Positions 33,634 through 44,729 of a DNA stretch of 64,000 nucleotides are shown piece after piece; the first letter of the stretch is position 1; each line of letters opens with the position of its first letter. The stretch is taken from NCBI RefSeq assembly GCF_024323335.1, contig NC_066585.1:346758846-346822845 (forward strand), read 5' to 3'. The stretch is from Lathyrus oleraceus. Its lineage: Eukaryota > Streptophyta > Magnoliopsida > Fabales > Fabaceae. The notes beneath the pieces are model-generated. The model was not told where the DNA came from, ran no database searches, and saw only the letters and a program-made list of their open reading frames with translations. A program made the translations under genes and the position numbers.

Positions 33634-34849
33634 TGTTAGTGTAAGCCCTAGAGGCCAATACTTTTGGTACTTATATCAAAGTAATTATTAATAATAAAAG
33701 GCATTTTCTTTATTATGGTTGATTAATAAAACCTTGGAATAGATAGTTCGTTTAATGTATTAAGTGTGACTTAATCATGAGAGCACATTAAACATAAGGA
33801 CACTATTCTTAAAGTATCCGTAGTCGAGCTTTAGTGTGAAGTGGGATAACATTAAAGCATTAAGACTATTATGTTTGTAGACTGATGATCACATCTCATG
33901 GGTCATGGATAAAGAGTTATCAAGTCTTAAACATAGGTATAAATATTAGGAGTAATATTTATACCGGATTGACCCGCTATGAGAATAATATATAGAAAGT
34001 TATGCAAAGTGTCATAAGTTATTCTCATGGTGATAATAGTGTATACCACTCTTCATCCTGAAACCACTATGGATCCTAGATGTAGAGTCGAGTGCTTTAT
34101 TGCTGATCCAACATTGTTCGTAACTGGATAACCATAAAGACAGTTGATGGGTACTCCACAAAGCATGATGAGGGACATGAGTGTCCTAGATGGAATTTGC
34201 CCATCCTGCGTAACAGGATAAATGTCTATGGGCCCAATATTGAACTGGACAAGGGTGACACGGTCTATACCTTGTGTTCAATATAGACATAAGGGCAAAG
34301 GGATAATTATACACATAATTATTATCACAGGAGGTTTTGTCAGATCACATGACATTTTCGTGTCTTGGGTAGCAGTGATCTGTTGCTAGATACCGCTCAC
34401 TGTTTATTGTGTTAAATGCGCGATTTAATATAATTGCCCTTATGTCTATATTGAACACTAAACCCTAAACCCTAAAGCCCACACAAGTGGTTCTATAAAT
34501 AGAACCCCTTGGGTAGAAGCATTGTCACTCCACTCAGACTGAAATTCAAGTGAAGACTTGGAATTTCGTTTCCCTCTCTCTCTCATTCAAAGCCTTCATT
34601 CGTACCAGCTAGCACTGAGATTGAAGGAACCCGTTCGTGTGGACTGAGTAGAGACGTTGTCATCGTTCAACGTTTGTGATCGCTCCGTGGATTTGTATCC
34701 AAGGTTTTGATCGTTACAAGAGATCTGCACCAAAGGTTTGAATCGCCACAAGAGGTAACGATTCTATCACTGATCATGCCCATTCATAAGGATCACTAAA
34801 TGGAGAAATTTTTAAATTCCGCTGCGCCTTGGATGGCAATTCTCCTTCA
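33634..34849 (+). repeat. Element E 5' LTR (1216 bp)
   Basis: TGTTAGTGTAAGCCC...TTCTCCTTCA. The TATA box lies in a perfect palindrome, GGTTCTATAAATAGAACC (34489-34506). Compared with the 3' LTR, about 190 bp (40278-40467 there) is replaced by about 40 bp (34437-34479) that holds an inverted copy of 34274-34298 and two to three CCCTAAA units. Confidence 0.93.
34489..34506 (+). promoter_or_regulatory. Palindromic TATA box, element E 5' LTR
   Basis: GGTTCTATAAATAGAACC, an 18-bp perfect palindrome holding TATAAATA. The same sequence is at 40482-40499 in the 3' LTR. Confidence 0.75.
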
Positions 34850-34850
34850 G

Positions 34851-34863
34851 TGGTATCAGAGCC
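34851..34863 (+). other. Primer binding site of element E
   Basis: TGGTATCAGAGCC starts one base after the LTR end. It is complementary to the 3' end of initiator tRNA-Met, the usual primer of plant Ty1-copia elements. Confidence 0.92.
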
Positions 34864-36616
34864 ACTTACGAAACCATGAATCTGATAACTGTTTTTGTTC
34901 TGTATTAATATGATTAAAGATATAATGAATCAAAGATTAAATTGAGATCGATCAAGTTACATATATATGATATATGTAATCCTGATGCAAAATACATTAT
35001 ATATGATATAGTGTTCTCGTTTCGTTCATTCAAACACTCAATGATTGTTTTCCTTTGAGCGATCAATGGTCGTTTGCTTCTTGATCCGACATTAGTATGG
35101 TGAAGCAATGACCTGTTGATCAATCATACTGAATTAACAATCGAGATGTGTTTGATGGTCTGAAATTGGTGCATTAGGGTTAGTGACGGCACAAGGGTTG
35201 TGTTGTCAGAGAGTTATGCGATTGGGGTTTGACTGCACAAGAGTTGTGCTTTAACACTTTTTGGAACAGTGTTAACCGGTTAACGCATATGGTTAACCGG
35301 TTAACGCAATACGAAATAAAAATTTTGAGTTTTTCAAACACTGTTAACCGGTTAACGCTTTTGGTTAACTGGTTAACGCAAGACGGAAAACAGTTTTCCA
35401 AGACATTTTCAAATAGTGTTAACCGGTTAACGCATTTGGTTAACCGGTTAACGCAAGGCAGAGAAGAATTTTTTAAATAGATTTCAAACAGTGTTAACCG
35501 GTTAACGCATATGGTTAACTGGTTAACGCAAGGCAAAATTCACCCGTTCGGCTAACTCAGTGTTTTAAAAGTATCAAGTGTTGATGCGAAAAATGACGTC
35601 GATTTTAAATGAATTGTTCATTAAAATTTCGGCTTTGCGTAGTGTGATCGGTCGTCGAAATTTAATTTGGTTTTAATTAATTAAAGGAATTAATAATAAT
35701 AATAATAAAGTGTTTATTATTGTCTTGTGGTGATCGGTTATGGCCTTTGTTTTCCTTTATTCTGCTTTGGGTTTTAAAATACGACCTGCGTGTCGTGCCT
35801 CTCTCTTTGTCTCCCAAATGTAACTTCTTTTCTCATCTCACTCCCTCGTATGTAAAACGAGTTTCTTTTGTAATGTAATGATATGAAGAAAGCAAAGAAG
35901 TCAATGCCAAAGGAGGACAACCTTGAAGATCTTGCTTGGAGAAGCTTAGATCATTGTTAGGTTAGCTTAGGTTCTCTCATTGGCTTCGGAGAACAATTGC
36001 GCTAGGGGCCATAACTGTTTCATTTTATTTGTGTGTATGTCGATGCATGTGAATGTATGTTGATGCATGTGAGAGATGGTTTATATGATAAACAAGCCGG
36101 TGAGATCAGAAAAATTGCAATTCCCTCAAATTAAATATTAAGTTTATGCTTTCCAAGTTTTAACACTCATCAAGACTAGTATCGAATAATGAAGGTTTCA
36201 CCTACGCGAGGTGCATGTTCTATATTAGTAAGGTGCGATGGGATAATTGTAATATCCAACTGTTAAAACAATGGGTCAAACTTAACTAAACAAATTATAA
36301 TAAGATTATATATATGTTTAGAAGCAAGAGTTGGGAATGATCCATATGATGGATTGGAATAAGGAGTTATTCACCCAACTGAAATTTTCGAGAGTTGTAT
36401 GAGATACAATTGGAAGGAGTTCCTACCTAAATAACCTAGTTTTGTGTAATCCGCCTACGCGGACTTAGAACGAAGTGAAATATGGATCTCGACCCACTAG
36501 AAAATCTTTCAACGGGATTTTCCGAATCAAATGATGAGGGTCATTTGTTTTGAATAAAATAGTGGGAGCATGTTTAATTAAAGGCCTAATTTTCATTAAT
36601 CCTTCTGTAGATAACC
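34864..36616 (+). other. Element E leader, non-coding
   Basis: About 1.75 kb between PBS and gag. It carries the GTTAACCGGTTAAC array (35271-35527), (AAT)n near 35690-35707, and no recognisable protein. The two overlapping ORFs across the array on both strands are artefacts of palindromes spaced by multiples of three. Confidence 0.7.
35271..35527. repeat. GTTAACCGGTTAAC palindrome-pair array
   Basis: Eight 14-bp palindromes start at 35271, 35292, 35343, 35364, 35418, 35439, 35493 and 35514. They form four pairs. Within a pair the starts are exactly 21 bp apart. The pairs repeat at 72, 75 and 75 bp. Six motifs are perfect. The second members of pairs 2 and 4 read GTTAACTGGTTAAC. Confidence 0.92.
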
Positions 36617-36958
36617 ATGACAACAAACACCTCTAACAACATATTGCGATCAAACCTTGAGAAGGAAAAATTGTCTGGGACATATTTTCTGGAATGGTAC
36701 CGAAACATGAGGATTGTCCTCAAACATGATAAAGGGAAAGGCAAGGAAGTCGCCAAACCCAAACCCACTATTGCTGCTTTGAAGCCTAGTGGAAGCATAG
36801 AAAAATAAGGCACATGCTTCCATTGCGGTAAGACCGCACACTGGAAAAGGAACTGCCCAAAGTACCTGGAAGATAGGAAGAATGGAGTAGAGACTCCAAC
36901 TTCAGGAATTTTTGTTATTGAAATTAATTTATCTACTTCTGCATCATGGGTATTAGAT
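36617..36958 (+). pseudogene. gag: Element E: gag remnant with zinc knuckle
   Basis: Starts ATGACAACAAAC, giving a short N-terminal part that ends in the LEWYRNMRIVLKHDK segment. It then jumps straight to a basic linker and the CCHC knuckle C-F-H-C-G-K-T-A-H-W-K-R-N-C (36815-36856), the RNA-binding part of Ty1-copia Gag. Copia Gag usually has some 170 more residues between these parts, so an internal deletion is inferred. A TAA at 36806-36808 lies just before the knuckle. The frame is otherwise continuous with protease. Confidence 0.85.
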
Positions 36959-38061
36959 ACTGGATGTGGTTCTCACATTTGTACAAACGTGCATGGACTA
37001 AAAGGGAGTAGAGATTTGGCAAAAGGTGAAGTCGACCTACGAGTTGGCAATGGAGCAAAGGTTGCTGCCTTAGCCGTAGGAACTTATGAATTGACTTTAC
37101 CTAGTGGTTTAATAATTCAGTTAGAGAACTGTTATTATGTACCAGCAATCAGCAGGAATATTATTTCCGTTTCTTGTTTGGACAAGTTCGGTTTTTCATT
37201 CATAATAAAGAACAATTGTTGTTCAATTTATTTGAATGATATATTCTATGCTACTGCTCAAATGAACAATGGATTATATGTCCTTGATCTTGAAATTCCA
37301 GTTTATAACATTAATACTAAAAGGATGAAACCTAATGAGTTAAATCCAACTTACCTTTGGCATTGTCGATTAGGCCACATAAATGAGAAACGCATTTCCA
37401 AACTCCATAAAGATGGATTGTTGGACTCTTTTGATTATGAATCATATGAGACATGCAGATCTTGTTTAATTGGAAAAATGACAAAGTCTCCATTCACAGG
37501 AAAAGGTGAAAGAGCTAATGATCTTTTGGCCCTCATACATACTGATGTATGTGGACCACTGAACATACCAGCCAGAGGAGGTTTTCAGTACTTCATCACA
37601 TTCATTGATGATTTCAGTAGATATGGTTATGTGTATTTAATGAAACACAAATCAGAGTCCTTTGAAAAGTTCAAGGAATTCAAGAATGAAGTACAAAACC
37701 AACTAGGTAAGAATATTAAAACTCTTCGATCAGATCGAGGTGGTGAGTATTTAAGCCTAGAGTTTGATGACCATCTGAAAGAGTGTGGGATCCTGTCCCA
37801 ACTCACTCCTCCTGGAACACCCCAATGGAATGGTGTATCTGAGAGAAGAAATCGAACCCTGTTGGACATGGTCCGATCCATGATGAGTCACGCCGATCTT
37901 CCAAACTCCTTTTGGGGACATGCGCTGTTGACAACAGCTTACACACTTAACCGTGTTCCATCCAAAAAGGTTGAGAAGACACCATATGATATATGGAGTG
38001 GTGAGAAACCACATATGTCTTACATGAAGATTTGGGGTTGCGAAGTTTATTTGAAATGACA
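36809..38061 (+). CDS. pol: Element E: protease and integrase (open segment)
   Basis: An uninterrupted frame from the stop at 36808 to TGA at 38057-38059. Aspartic protease: SWVLDTGCGSH (DTG at 36956). Then the GAG-pre-integrase HHCC module with LWHCRLGH and CRSCLIGK. Then the integrase core with HTDVCGPL, RSDRGGEY and GVSERRNR, giving the D, D and E residues. The protease matures the polyprotein and the integrase inserts cDNA. The stop at the end replaces a sense codon, because the frame goes on in register to 38340 with typical copia sequence. The N-terminus has no own start codon, as expected for a polyprotein segment. Confidence 0.9.
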
Positions 38062-38343
38062 AATTTCAACTAAGCTTGAGCCCAAATCTGACAAATGCTT
38101 ATTTGTGAGGTATCCTAAAGAAACAAGAGGGTATCACTTCTACAATCCTTCTGAGGGCAAAGTGTTTGTCGCTCGAACTGGAGTTTTCCTAGAAAAGGAT
38201 TTTATTTCCAAAGGAACTAGTGGGAGGAAAGTAGAGCTTGAAGAAATTCAAGAATCACAAAGCATGCTGAGGGACATGAGTGTCCTACCTGAGATATATA
38301 GATATCTGATCAAGGTGATGCATTACTTATGGATCAAGATGAG
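38060..38343 (+). pseudogene. pol: Element E: integrase C-terminus and deletion junction
   Basis: Continues the integrase frame (KLEPKSDKCLFVRYPKETRG, a typical copia integrase C-terminal block) to LEEIQESQS. Then come 32 bp (38256-38287) identical to the element's own 3' LTR at 39998-40029, and then ISDQGDALLMDQDEPVTY in another frame. The normal sequence between integrase and RT and the first half of RT are missing. Confidence 0.85.
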
Positions 38344-39459
38344 CCTGTGACCTACTCATGGAATCTTCGTTTTGATGAAACAGTAAAACAGTATGGATTC
38401 ATCAAGAGCGAAGATGAGCCTTGTGTCTACAAGAAGGTTAGTGGGAGCATGATCGTGTTCCTGGTGTTATATGTAGATGACATATTACTCATTGGAAACG
38501 ATGTCCCTACCCTGCAACAAGTAAAGTCTTGGTTGGGAAAATGCTTTTCTATGAAGGACCTAGGTGAAGCAGCCTATATATTAGGAATCAGGATCTATAG
38601 AGATAGATCATGAAAACTGCTTGGCCTAAGTCAGAGTACATACATAGACAAAGTGCTAAGACGCTTTAATATGCATGATTCCAAGAAAGGATTCATACCT
38701 ATGCAACATGGCATGTGTCTGTCAAAATTACAATCCCCTTCAACTAAGGAAGAAAGGGATCGCATGAGTAAGATTCCATATGCATCTGCAATAGGATCTA
38801 TCATGTATGCCATGTTATGTACTCGACCAGATGTCTCGTATGCTTTAAGTGCAACGAGTAGGTACCAATCTGATCCTGGTGATGCCCATTGGGTAGCTGT
38901 CAAGAATATCCTTAAGTACTTGAGAAGGAATAAGGACTCATTCTTGATATATGGAGGTCAGGAAGAGTTGGCTGTAATTGGTTACACCGATACTAGCTTC
39001 CAGACAGATAAGGATGACTTTAGATCGCAATCTAGTTATGTGTTTTGCTTAAATGGTGGCGCTGTGAGCTTGAAAAGTTCAAAGCAAGATACAGTTGCTG
39101 ATTCTACAACCGAGGCCGAGTATATTGTTGCCTCAAGTGCAGAAAAGGGAGTTGTTTGGATCAAAAAGTTCATTAGTGAACTTGGCATAGTCCCTAGCAT
39201 TGTGGATCCCATTGGTCTCTATTATGATAACAATGGTGCTATCGCACAAGCTAAGGAGCCTAGATCTCACCAACGATCCAAACACATACTCAGGCGTTAT
39301 CATCTCATTCGAGAGATAATAGATAAAGGAGATGTGAAAATATGTAATGTACCTACACTTGACAATATTGCTGACCCACTAACAAAGCCTCTTGCGCAGC
39401 AGAAGCATGATGGCCATACTAGATCAATGGGCATAAGGGGTATGCCTGATTGGCTCTAG
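38329..39459 (+). pseudogene. pol: Element E: RT (C-terminal half) and RNase H
   Basis: RT resumes at about 38359 (WNLRFDETVKQYGF) and has the catalytic YVDDI box at about 38469-38483 and the LGIRIYRDRS block. A single TGA at 38611-38613 interrupts it. RNase H follows in the same frame from 38653 with GYTDTSF, TTEAEYI and YYDNNGAI (the acidic residues) and the ADPLTKPL tail near the C-terminus, ending TAG at 39457. About 150 residues of RT fingers and palm are lacking (DEPVTY is joined to SWNLRFDE), so reverse transcription by this copy is impossible. Confidence 0.9.
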
Positions 39460-39473
39460 TGCTAGTGGGAGAT
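39460..39473 (+). other. Polypurine tract of element E
   Basis: AGTGGGAGAT directly before the 3' LTR. It primes plus-strand synthesis. Confidence 0.7.
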
Positions 39474-40844
39474 CGTTGGTGTAAGCCCTAGAGGCCAATA
39501 CTTTTGGTACTTGTATCGAATTATTTATTAATAATAAAAGGCATTTTCTTTATTATGGTTGATTAATAAAGTCCCTGGAATAGATAGTCCGTTTAATGTA
39601 TTAAGTGTGACCTAATCATGAGAGCACATTAAACATAAGGACACTATTCTTAAAGTATCCGTAGTCGAGCTTTAGTGTGAAGTGGGATAACATTAAAGCA
39701 TTAAGACTATTATGTTTGTAGACTGATGATCACATCTCATGGATCATGGATAAAGAGTTATCAAGTCTTAAACATAGGTATGAATATCAGGAGTAATATT
39801 TATACCGGATTGACCCGCTATGAGAATAATATATAGAAAGTTATGCAAAGTGTCATAAGTTATTCTCATGGTGATAATAGTGTATACCACTCTTCGACCT
39901 GAAACCACTATGGATCCTAGATGTAGAGTCGAGTGCTTTATTGCTGATCCAACATTGTCCTTAACTGGATAACCATAAAGACAGTTGATGGGTACTCCAC
40001 AAAGCATGCTGAGGGACATGAGTGTCCTAGATGGAATTTGCCCATCCTGCATAACAGGATAAATGTCTATGGGCCCAATATTGAACTGGACAAGGGTGAC
40101 ACGGTCTATACCTTGTGTTCAATATAGACATAAGGGCAAAGGGATAATTATACACATAATTATTATCACAAGAGGTTTTGTCAGATCACATGACATTTTC
40201 GTGTCTTGGGTAGCAGTGATGTGTTGCTAGATACCGCTCACTGTTTATTATGTTAAATGCGTGATTTAATATAATTGTCAACGTCGCGAAAACCTACAGG
40301 GTCACACACAAAGGACGGATTGATGAGAGATAGAATAACTAAGGAATATCGTAAGGTACGGTGCACTTAAGTGGAATACGAAATATGGTAAGGTACCAAA
40401 TACTTAAGTGATTTTGGCATATTATGAGATATGGGCTAAAATACACTTAAGTGGGATTTTTAGCTTGAAGCCCACACAAGTGGTTCTATAAATAGAACCC
40501 CTTGGGTAGAAGCATTGTCACTCCACTCATACTGAAATTCAAGTGAAGACTTGGAATTTCGTTTCCCTCTCTCTCTCTCATTTAAAGCCTTCATTCGTAC
40601 CAGCTAGCACTGAGATTGAGAGAACCCGTTCGTGTGGGCTGAGTAGAGACGTTGTCATCGTTCAACGTTTGTGATCGCTCTGTGGATTTGTATCCAAGGT
40701 TTTGATCGTTACAAGAGATCTGCACCAAAGATTTGAATCACCACAAGAGGTAACGATTCTATCATTGATCATGCCCATTCGTAAGGATCACTAAATGGAG
40801 AAATTTTTAAATTTCGCTGCGCCTTGGATGGCAATTCTCCTTCA
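39474..40844 (+). repeat. Element E 3' LTR (1371 bp)
   Basis: Starts CGTTGGTGTAAGCCC (TG changed to CG) and ends TTCTCCTTCA. It keeps a 190-bp U3 block (40278-40467) with three CACTTAAGTG-like palindromic sites that the 5' LTR has lost. The palindromic TATA is at 40482-40499. Confidence 0.93.
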
Positions 40845-43293
40845 CCAAATCCACCATTGTTGAAGCTTTAACAGGACAGGTAGATACGAGTTACATTTTT
40901 GAGCAAACAAGTTACCAGTATGTTCGTCTTCATTCACTGATCAAAAGCCCTCAACTACCTTGAATTTATATTGAGTATTCATCATTTAATTTTACTTTGA
41001 ATAACTAAGGTTCTTCGTGTTCTTGAGCAAATTTTCTTTGCTTAGAGCCAATCAATGGCTCTTAAGCAAAGAGACATGAACGATGATGAATGACGATGCT
41101 TAAACACATGTTATTTTAGCTTGAAACTTCGAGTTCATTAAGTGTGCAAAATTAACACAAGGTTGAAGACAAAGTTTCAGTGCACGCGCTTTGGCTCCAA
41201 GCATTTGAATTTGTCCAATCCCAGCCTGACACACATGCTAGACGTTGGCGCGCGATTTTCAGATATTTTATTTTATTTAATTTTTCATTTTTTATTTCCA
41301 TTTTTTTTCTGATTTAATTTTGAATGATTTTTAATTCATTTTAATCCAATTTTTTTACAGAAAATCCCTAAAAATATTTTGCATCACATATATTTTTTTT
41401 GCATAATTTTTAAAATCATTTTTTCATTTTATTGATATTTTCCTTTATTTTTCATTTAATTTTCATTTTCCATTTTATTTTTTATCATTCTTAAATATTT
41501 TTGATATCCAACTTTTGAGATCCTTTTATTTGTAACGTTCCTAACTTCTCATAACTTTCTCAACGATTTTGTTTATGTTTTGGTGCTTGATTTGGATTCT
41601 CTCTTTATTTTCCATTAAAAATAATCTTAATTTTCCTTTTAATTCACTTTTCTTTTATTTTTTGTTTCACTTGAGTTTTTGACTTGGTTGATCAATGCTT
41701 ATACACTTCAAGTTATCCATAGATGGTCTCTTAGGCTGATTCAATCTTCTCTAACTCAATATGTTGATAGATGATCATTTGATCATATTTTTGACACTTT
41801 GAGTTAGTGATAGATGATCCCTAGGTTATGTCATATGCTTGGGTCCCTTGACTTGTTTTATAATGGATCCTAAGTCAAACATTTGAGCTTGCTTTAATTT
41901 TTCCTTTTGTTCTCTTCTTTCTTTTTTGAGTTTTGAACATTTATGCTTCATGCCTTGAGAATTTGATTTTGTATCAACACTCTAACATGATTTCCACATA
42001 CCTTGCTTGCCTCTTGATCAATAACTTGTTACATCTAACCTCATAACATTTACTTTATGCACTTTACATTCATGTCATTTACATTCTTGCCTTTTACTTT
42101 TTGCTTTTTTTGCTTTCTTATTTCAAAAGAACAAAAACACGATAAAGTGACTAAAAACCCTAAAAAGCTTTAATCTGATCTTATGGACTTTGTGTTACTA
42201 TCTCTTGCTTGAGGAGTATTTTGGACTTTGGACCTAAGGAATTAGTATTTTCCCTTTCTTGGAGTGGTATCTGAAACCTTGTGATCTCTCTGTACCCTTT
42301 GATCTTCAACTCAAGACTCGGATGTGTCTTTGTGGCTCTATGGCTTTGTTGTTCATCTAGATCTTTTGATATTCATCTGCTTATGTGTTTTGTATCTTGT
42401 GGCTTAATCTAAAGGGAAAGGAATGCTTGTTTTGACCAATGTCAAATTCTTGCTCCATCTTGTGGTTAGTACACCTGCACACACAAAGGTCTCCTCTCGG
42501 GCTACCTTACAATGAGACCTTTTATTTCATGTCATTTACTTTATACTTTAGGATAGTCTCTTCCTCTTCTTCCCACTTCTTCAATTTTCAAAACTTCTCC
42601 CTATTTCAAAAACCTCTTATTTTCAAGCTTCACACCATTTTCTTAATAAACCTTGACTTTGTCAAGTGATTCAGAAAACCTTTTTCTCAATAAATGCTAA
42701 AACATTTAAGCATACTTAATTTTTTTTTTCAAACTTCTAAAAAAACCTCATTAAACTTCTTTTTGTGCCTTTATCCACTTTCCTTTAAGAGCCTTTGTTT
42801 GGGAAAGATTGGATATTAGTTTGTTCTTGTAGTGATGCAAACCACTATACATCTACAATATAATGATAAATGATTGACATTTTCCACTTGAATGTTGAGA
42901 CACGCTTGTGAGAAATTCCAAGTAAAAGTTCTCCATATCAAGATGATGTAAATGCTCATTTCCTCATACTCGTGGGTAGTAAGCTGAGTTTTCCACTCGA
43001 ATACGACAAAACGTCTTTTCAAATTAAAACCAATCAACAAATAACCCACATTTTTCATAAACACAAATTTGTAAGTGGTTCTTATGGAGTACCATAGATG
43101 TGAGGGGTGTTAATACCTTCCCATTGCATAACCAACCCCCGTATCCAGATTTCTCTTTTGTTTTACCTTTTTGTGGGTTTTGTTCGACCTTTTCCCATTC
43201 CCTTTGGAAACAATAAAGTTCGGTGGCGACTCTTGCTTTTTATGAGTTAATTTAATCAATAACTTAATCTCAAAATTTTCCCGTCGCGACAGC

Positions 43294-43311
43294 TGGTGAC
43301 TTTGTTGGGGA
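43294..43311 (+). other. Primer binding site of element C
   Basis: TGGTGACTTTGTTGGGGA lies two bases after the LTR end CGCGACA. Its position and sequence fit the Tat/Ogre PBS, which the literature assigns to tRNA-Arg. The tRNA identity was not checked here. Confidence 0.7.
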
Positions 43312-44021
43312 TTAGTCTCTAAGTGGGTTAAGCCTAGCTTGTCTATCTGTTTTATGTAATTGCTTTTTGTTTGCTGTTTTTATTTGTGGGTGCTTGATGA
43401 TCTCTGTGTGGTGAGATAAGTCCCCTACCCGGACTTGAGTGCAGTTAAGCTAGAATGGAGGTAATCATGTTAACCTTATTGGCGTTAGGTTTTGTGAGGT
43501 TGGCATGAGAACCCCACTCAGATGAGACCCCTTTGGAGGTATTAATGTCTTGTGAGTAGTTGTAATGGCATTATTATTTTCAACCTGGGACCCCGAGATT
43601 CTGAGGGACCTTAGAACACTTTAACCTCTCTTGTCTATTTTGGATGTAATTTGGTGAGCTTTCTGGCGTAGGCCTGGTTTGGTTGATATACGATACTACA
43701 CTCAGACGAGGTTCTCTTGAGAATTTTATTGGTATACGACCAAGTCATTAAACCGGTAATATTCGAAAGATGGATTTACGACTCTGGAAATTTTTTTAGA
43801 AATTGGTTACTGTTTGATACATCTAAAGCTATAGAACATACCCTGTGGGATGGTTGTCACCCTGTCCACTTAACTCCATGCTCATGATGTTAAACCTTTG
43901 AACTCCTCAATATTTATGATTGTGGCATAATCATGGATTCATGCATTCATGAACATCTCTTTTTCACTTAGTTTTCAAGGAACTTAAGAACTTATTTGCA
44001 AACATCGTAGGTAATTGGAGT
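43312..44021 (+). other. Element C 5' untranslated leader
   Basis: 710 bp between PBS and ORF1, with GATGAGACCCC/GACGAGGTTCTC-like recurring blocks (near 43523 and 43695). No coding frame. Confidence 0.6.
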
Positions 44022-44729
44022 ATGGACTCTGGAAGGAGAAACACTCATCAGTTCCATTTCAAATGTCCTGAATTGAAAGAGTTAAGGAAGCTAGGATCTT
44101 TGGTGGCTAGTCCTTATGATTTCAAAGACCGGTATGGAAGACTTCTGACTATGTTGAACACTGATGTAGAAGACGGAGTTCTGAACACCTTGGTCCAGTT
44201 CTATGATCCAGCGTATAGGTGTTTCACTTTCCATGATTATCAGCTTGTACCTACTTTGGAGGAGTATTCCTATTAAATAGGCTTGCCTGTATCAGATCAG
44301 ATATCATTTAGTGGTTTAGAGGAGATTCCTAAGTCCCATGTCATTGGAGAGTTTGTGCATTTGAGAAAAGGGGATATTGATGCTAATCTTATGACTAAAG
44401 GAGGCATTCTTGGTCTACCTGTTAAGTTCTTGATGGAGAAGGTTGTTACTCTTGCTAGTGTTGGGAGTATGGTTGCTTTCGAAGCTATTTTCTCTTTGCT
44501 TATCTATGGCATAGTCTCGTTCCCTATTGTTGACAACTTTGTGGACATCAATGCAATCCATATTTTTCTGATTCGGAATCCAGTTCCTACTTTGCTCGCG
44601 GATACCTACCATTCTATCCATTACAGAATAGAGAATAATGGAGGAGATATTATATGTTGTTCACCTTTACTATACAAGTGGTTTATTTCGCACTTGCCGC
44701 ATTCCAGTTTTAATGAAATGAAAGTTTGA
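44022..44729 (+). pseudogene. Element C ORF1 (Ogre-specific ORF upstream of gag)
   Basis: An extra ORF between the leader and gag is a hallmark of Ogre elements. Its function is unknown. The frame starts ATGGACTCTGGAAG and encodes about 235 residues with one nonsense codon, TAA at 44274-44276. The frame is otherwise continuous (KELRKLGSLVASPYDFKDRY, then LPVSDQISFSGLEEIP, then LPHSSF). Proteins of this type in legumes are annotated only as a plant DUF family, and some weakly resemble the plant mobile domain. I cannot confirm either without a search. It ends early (TGA at 44727). The family protein normally continues past LPHSSF, so a C-terminal deletion is inferred. Confidence 0.75.

Larger units (their letters stand above)
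33634..40844 (+). mobile_element. Element E: complete Ty1-copia retrotransposon with deletions
   Basis: Two LTRs (33634-34849 and 39474-40844) flank gag-pol remnants. CCAAA is duplicated at 33629-33633 and 40845-40849. The initiator-Met-type PBS TGGTATCAGAGCC follows the 5' LTR. Domain order is gag knuckle, protease, integrase, RT, RNase H, the Ty1-copia order. Gag lacks most of its body, and RT lacks its N-terminal half. The LTRs differ by about 3-4% in the first 330 bp by eye, plus one block replacement, so the insertion is moderately recent. The element is non-autonomous as it stands. Confidence 0.95.
32173..43291 (+). mobile_element. Element C 5' LTR (about 3.9 kb) split by copia element E
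   Basis: Starts TGTCATACCC at 32173 and ends CCCGTCGCGACA at 43291, directly before a PBS. Removing element E and its duplicated CCAAA (33634-40849) leaves about 3903 bp. The TATA box TATAAATA is at 33418-33425. The U5 signature GGGTGTTAATACCTTCCC, TTTGGAAACAATAAAGTTCG and GTGGCGACTCTTG lies at 43100-43240. The sequence 40850-43080 is AT-rich U5-side non-coding DNA without genes. The five bases before the LTR are CTCAT. The matching 3' LTR is not in the window. Confidence 0.9.

Noticed and set aside
34458..34480. Interstitial telomere
   Set aside because: Only two to three CCCTAAA units are present and they are part of a small repair-like patch in an LTR. This is too short for a telomeric remnant.
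35180..35536. ORFs on both strands with repeated VNRLT residues across the palindrome array
   Set aside because: The repeats are palindromic and spaced by multiples of three, so open frames appear on both strands. No start context, domain or place in a copia polyprotein.
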